DNA of 64,000 bases from Candidatus Poribacteria bacterium. GTDB lineage: Bacteria; Poribacteria; WGA-4E; WGA-3G. Shown here one piece after another: positions 62,544-64,000 of the stretch. How positions within the stretch are numbered: the stretch's first letter is position 1; every line of letters starts with the position of its first letter. The DNA is taken from positions 124,001 to 188,000 of the forward strand of contig JAJEIP010000137.1 in assembly GCA_022827885.1 (NCBI GenBank). The letters are read 5' to 3'. Made by a program: the position numbers and the translations under genes. The notes below the pieces were generated by a model. It was given only the letters and a program-made list of their open reading frames with translations. It searched no databases and had not been told where the DNA came from.

Positions 62544-63023
62544 ATGGCAAAACATCCTGTCAGTCTAAAGGTTAACGGGGACGACTACGATTTACTCATT
62601 GAACCGCGCAAAACCCTATTGGCTGTGCTTCGCGATACGATCGGTTTGACGGGAACCAAAGAGGGATGTAGTACAGGCGACTGTGGTGCCTGCACCGTTA
62701 TTGTTGAGGGTAAAGCCGTCACATCCTGCATGGTACTCGGTGTCACCGCTTCTGGAAAAGAGATTACCACCATTGAAGGTTTAGCCAGTGACGGTGAACT
62801 GCATCCTGTTCAACAGGCGTTTATTAACACAGGCGGCTATCAGTGTGGTTTCTGTACCCCCGGTTTCATCATGGCATCGAAGGCACTCTTAGACGAAAAT
62901 CCGGAGAGATCCGAAGAAGAATTCAGGCATGCGCTCGGCGGGAATATCTGCCGTTGCACCGGATACACAAAGATTCTTGAAGCAGTTCTGAAAGCAGCAG
63001 AAGAAGTTCAAACATCTGCATAA
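62544..63023 (+). CDS. Molybdenum hydroxylase 2Fe-2S subunit (CoxS-like)
   Basis: The 159-residue small subunit with two [2Fe-2S] clusters. The plant-type ferredoxin cluster uses the cysteines of EGCSTGDCGACTVIVEG and TSC; the second uses CGFCTPG and NICRCTGY. All eight cysteines are present. Start ATG 62544 with AAGGAG upstream, after a copy of the CCGCAAGG repeat (62511). Confidence 0.95.
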   Translation: MAKHPVSLKVNGDDYDLLIEPRKTLLAVLRDTIGLTGTKEGCSTGDCGACTVIVEGKAVTSCMVLGVTASGKEITTIEGLASDGELHPVQQAFINTGGYQCGFCTPGFIMASKALLDENPERSEEEFRHALGGNICRCTGYTKILEAVLKAAEEVQTSA

Positions 63024-63105
63024 AAGTTATCAGTGAAGACCTTGTGGCTATTCCAGTATCCTTTACTACCACAAGACCTCTCTTTAACTGAAAATAGGAG
63101 AAAAC

Positions 63106-63336
63106 ATGGCAAAGACGCATCGTGGAAAAGGCATAAAGCACCTTTACATAGATCCAAACGGGAACGTCCACAACGGCGAATATAATAGTGGTCGCGGGAC
63201 CTGTCCGACGTGTGGACGCACCGGTGTGAAAGTCCTTTATGATCGAGAAGTCGGAGAAGATACCGTGAAAGTCTGTAAAAGATGCAATACTGCTATCGGA
63301 CGCGGTAAACTCCACCAACTCGTTGCAAGTGCGTAA
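63106..63336 (+). CDS. Small zinc-ribbon protein inside the Mo-hydroxylase operon
   Basis: A 76-residue basic protein with a four-Cys zinc ribbon: CPTCGRTG, 16 further residues, CKRC. The N terminus is MAKTHRGKGIKHLYID. I recognise no assigned function; similar short ribbons occur in other bacteria as conserved hypotheticals. It has AATAGGAG upstream and lies between the 2Fe-2S and Mo subunit genes, with 82 and 120 nt gaps. It might be a nucleic-acid-binding or assembly factor. Confidence 0.82.
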   Translation: MAKTHRGKGIKHLYIDPNGNVHNGEYNSGRGTCPTCGRTGVKVLYDREVGEDTVKVCKRCNTAIGRGKLHQLVASA

Positions 63337-63456
63337 TAATTATCAGCGGTCAGCGGTCAGCGATCAATGATCAGCAAGCGGATGTACCTTCACCGGACGC
63401 CTCTGTGCTGAGGGTTGATAGTCGACAGCCGACAGCCACGAAAAAAGGAGAGTGAG

Positions 63457-64000
63457 ATGTCAGAATATACTGTTGTCGGGCAAAAAGTGGCACGCGTTGA
63501 TGCTGTTGAAAAGGTAACCGGTGCTGCCCAATACGGGGCAGATGTGCATCCACCCGGTATGCTCTATGGCAAAATCGTCCGCAGTAAACATGCCCACGCC
63601 AACATACTCAGCATTGACACCAGCGAAGCCGAAAAACTTCCGGGGGTCAGGGCGATTGTTACGCAAGATGACGTGCCGAGCGGTCGGAGAGTTTTCGCGA
63701 CTGACAAAGTGCTTTACTTGGGTGAACCGCTTGCTGCTGTTGCAGCAACCGATCCCGATGTTGCCGAGGAAGCCGCTGAACTCGTTAAAATCGAATACGA
63801 AGTGCTACCGGTTGTGCAAGATGTTATGGAAGCGATTCAGCCATCAGCACCCCGCTTGCACGGTGATGCGACAAAGGATGGTCCCAATCGACGGGGAATC
63901 AGCACACAGATCCGGAGACTCTCTCGCGATAAGGAGAACGATCACAGCGACGAAATCAGCAGACTTGAGGCAGCGTTAGAGGAATATCCTGATGAAGTTT
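63457..64000 (+). CDS. Molybdenum hydroxylase large subunit (CoxL/XdhA-like), 5' part
   Basis: The start of the molybdopterin-binding subunit; the frame is open at the right edge with 181 codons visible. VGQKVARVDAVEKVTGAAQYGADVHPPGMLYGKIVRSKHAHANI is the conserved N-terminal domain, and PGVRAIVTQDDVP and VLYLGEPLAAVAATDPDVAEEAAELVKIEYEVLP continue it. Start ATG 63457 with AAAGGAG upstream. The preceding 120 nt contain short tandem CAGCGGT repeats. Confidence 0.93.
   Translation, partial: MSEYTVVGQKVARVDAVEKVTGAAQYGADVHPPGMLYGKIVRSKHAHANILSIDTSEAEKLPGVRAIVTQDDVPSGRRVFATDKVLYLGEPLAAVAATDPDVAEEAAELVKIEYEVLPVVQDVMEAIQPSAPRLHGDATKDGPNRRGISTQIRRLSRDKENDHSDEISRLEAALEEYPDEV

Noticed and set aside
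63337-63456. Short tandem CAGCGGT-type repeats as a CRISPR array
   Set aside because: Units are 7 bases with no spacers; this is simple low-complexity sequence.

Overview
The window looks like a chromosomal piece of a free-living, Gram-negative-type bacterium of the Candidatus Poribacteria kind. This placement is inferred from family content, not from a marker-gene tree. It rests on three phytanoyl-CoA dioxygenase-like genes in 8 kb, many tandem paralogues with signal peptides, unusual ECF sigma fusions and abundant short dispersed repeats. The genetic code is standard and TGA is used as an ordinary stop (for example atpH and several others).

Layout. 0-9.8 kb: the 3' end of an unknown gene, RNase P RNA (rnpB, minus strand, with an enlarged P12-region insertion), adenosylcobalamin-dependent ribonucleotide reductase, tyrosyl-tRNA synthetase, a Uma2-family nuclease, an RraA-like protein, an HpcH/HpaI aldolase and a dehydrogenase. 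10-39 kb: an accessory regulatory region, all on the plus strand. It opens with an ECF sigma/anti-sigma operon running into DUF4252 and DUF5694 proteins (five DUF5694 copies in 9 kb, one fused to DUF4252). ABC exporters and ABC permeases without ATPases follow. Three ECF sigma factors are fused in frame to unrelated partners: a complete DNA polymerase III sliding clamp (DnaN), an N-terminal FtsZ GTPase domain, and a helical-repeat domain. Eight ECF-type promoter candidates (TGCA plus CGTC or GTAGTAAC at fixed spacing) lie in this region only, as far as I could see by eye.

39-48.4 kb: a full F-type ATP synthase operon (atpZ-I-B-E-F-H-A-G-[DUF1992]-D-C). Five of its genes carry a dispersed repeat ending at the start codon. 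48.4-61.3 kb: catabolic and metabolic genes (three PhyH proteins, aldo/keto reductase, M42 peptidase, SDR, HpcH/HpaI aldolase, Gfo/Idh/MocA), two TolB-like propellers, and a DUF3179 gene. The DUF3179 frame is interrupted by one TGA exactly at the first Cys of its CPLC motif and is followed by a hairpin with bacterial SECIS geometry, so it is a candidate selenoprotein. 61.5-64 kb: a molybdenum hydroxylase operon (FAD subunit, 2Fe-2S subunit, small zinc ribbon, start of the Mo subunit).

The strongest leads are the sigma-DnaN and sigma-FtsZ chimeras (each with a ribosome binding site and ATG at the domain junction), the UGA-containing DUF3179 gene, the ECF promoter set, and the start-codon-associated repeat family.
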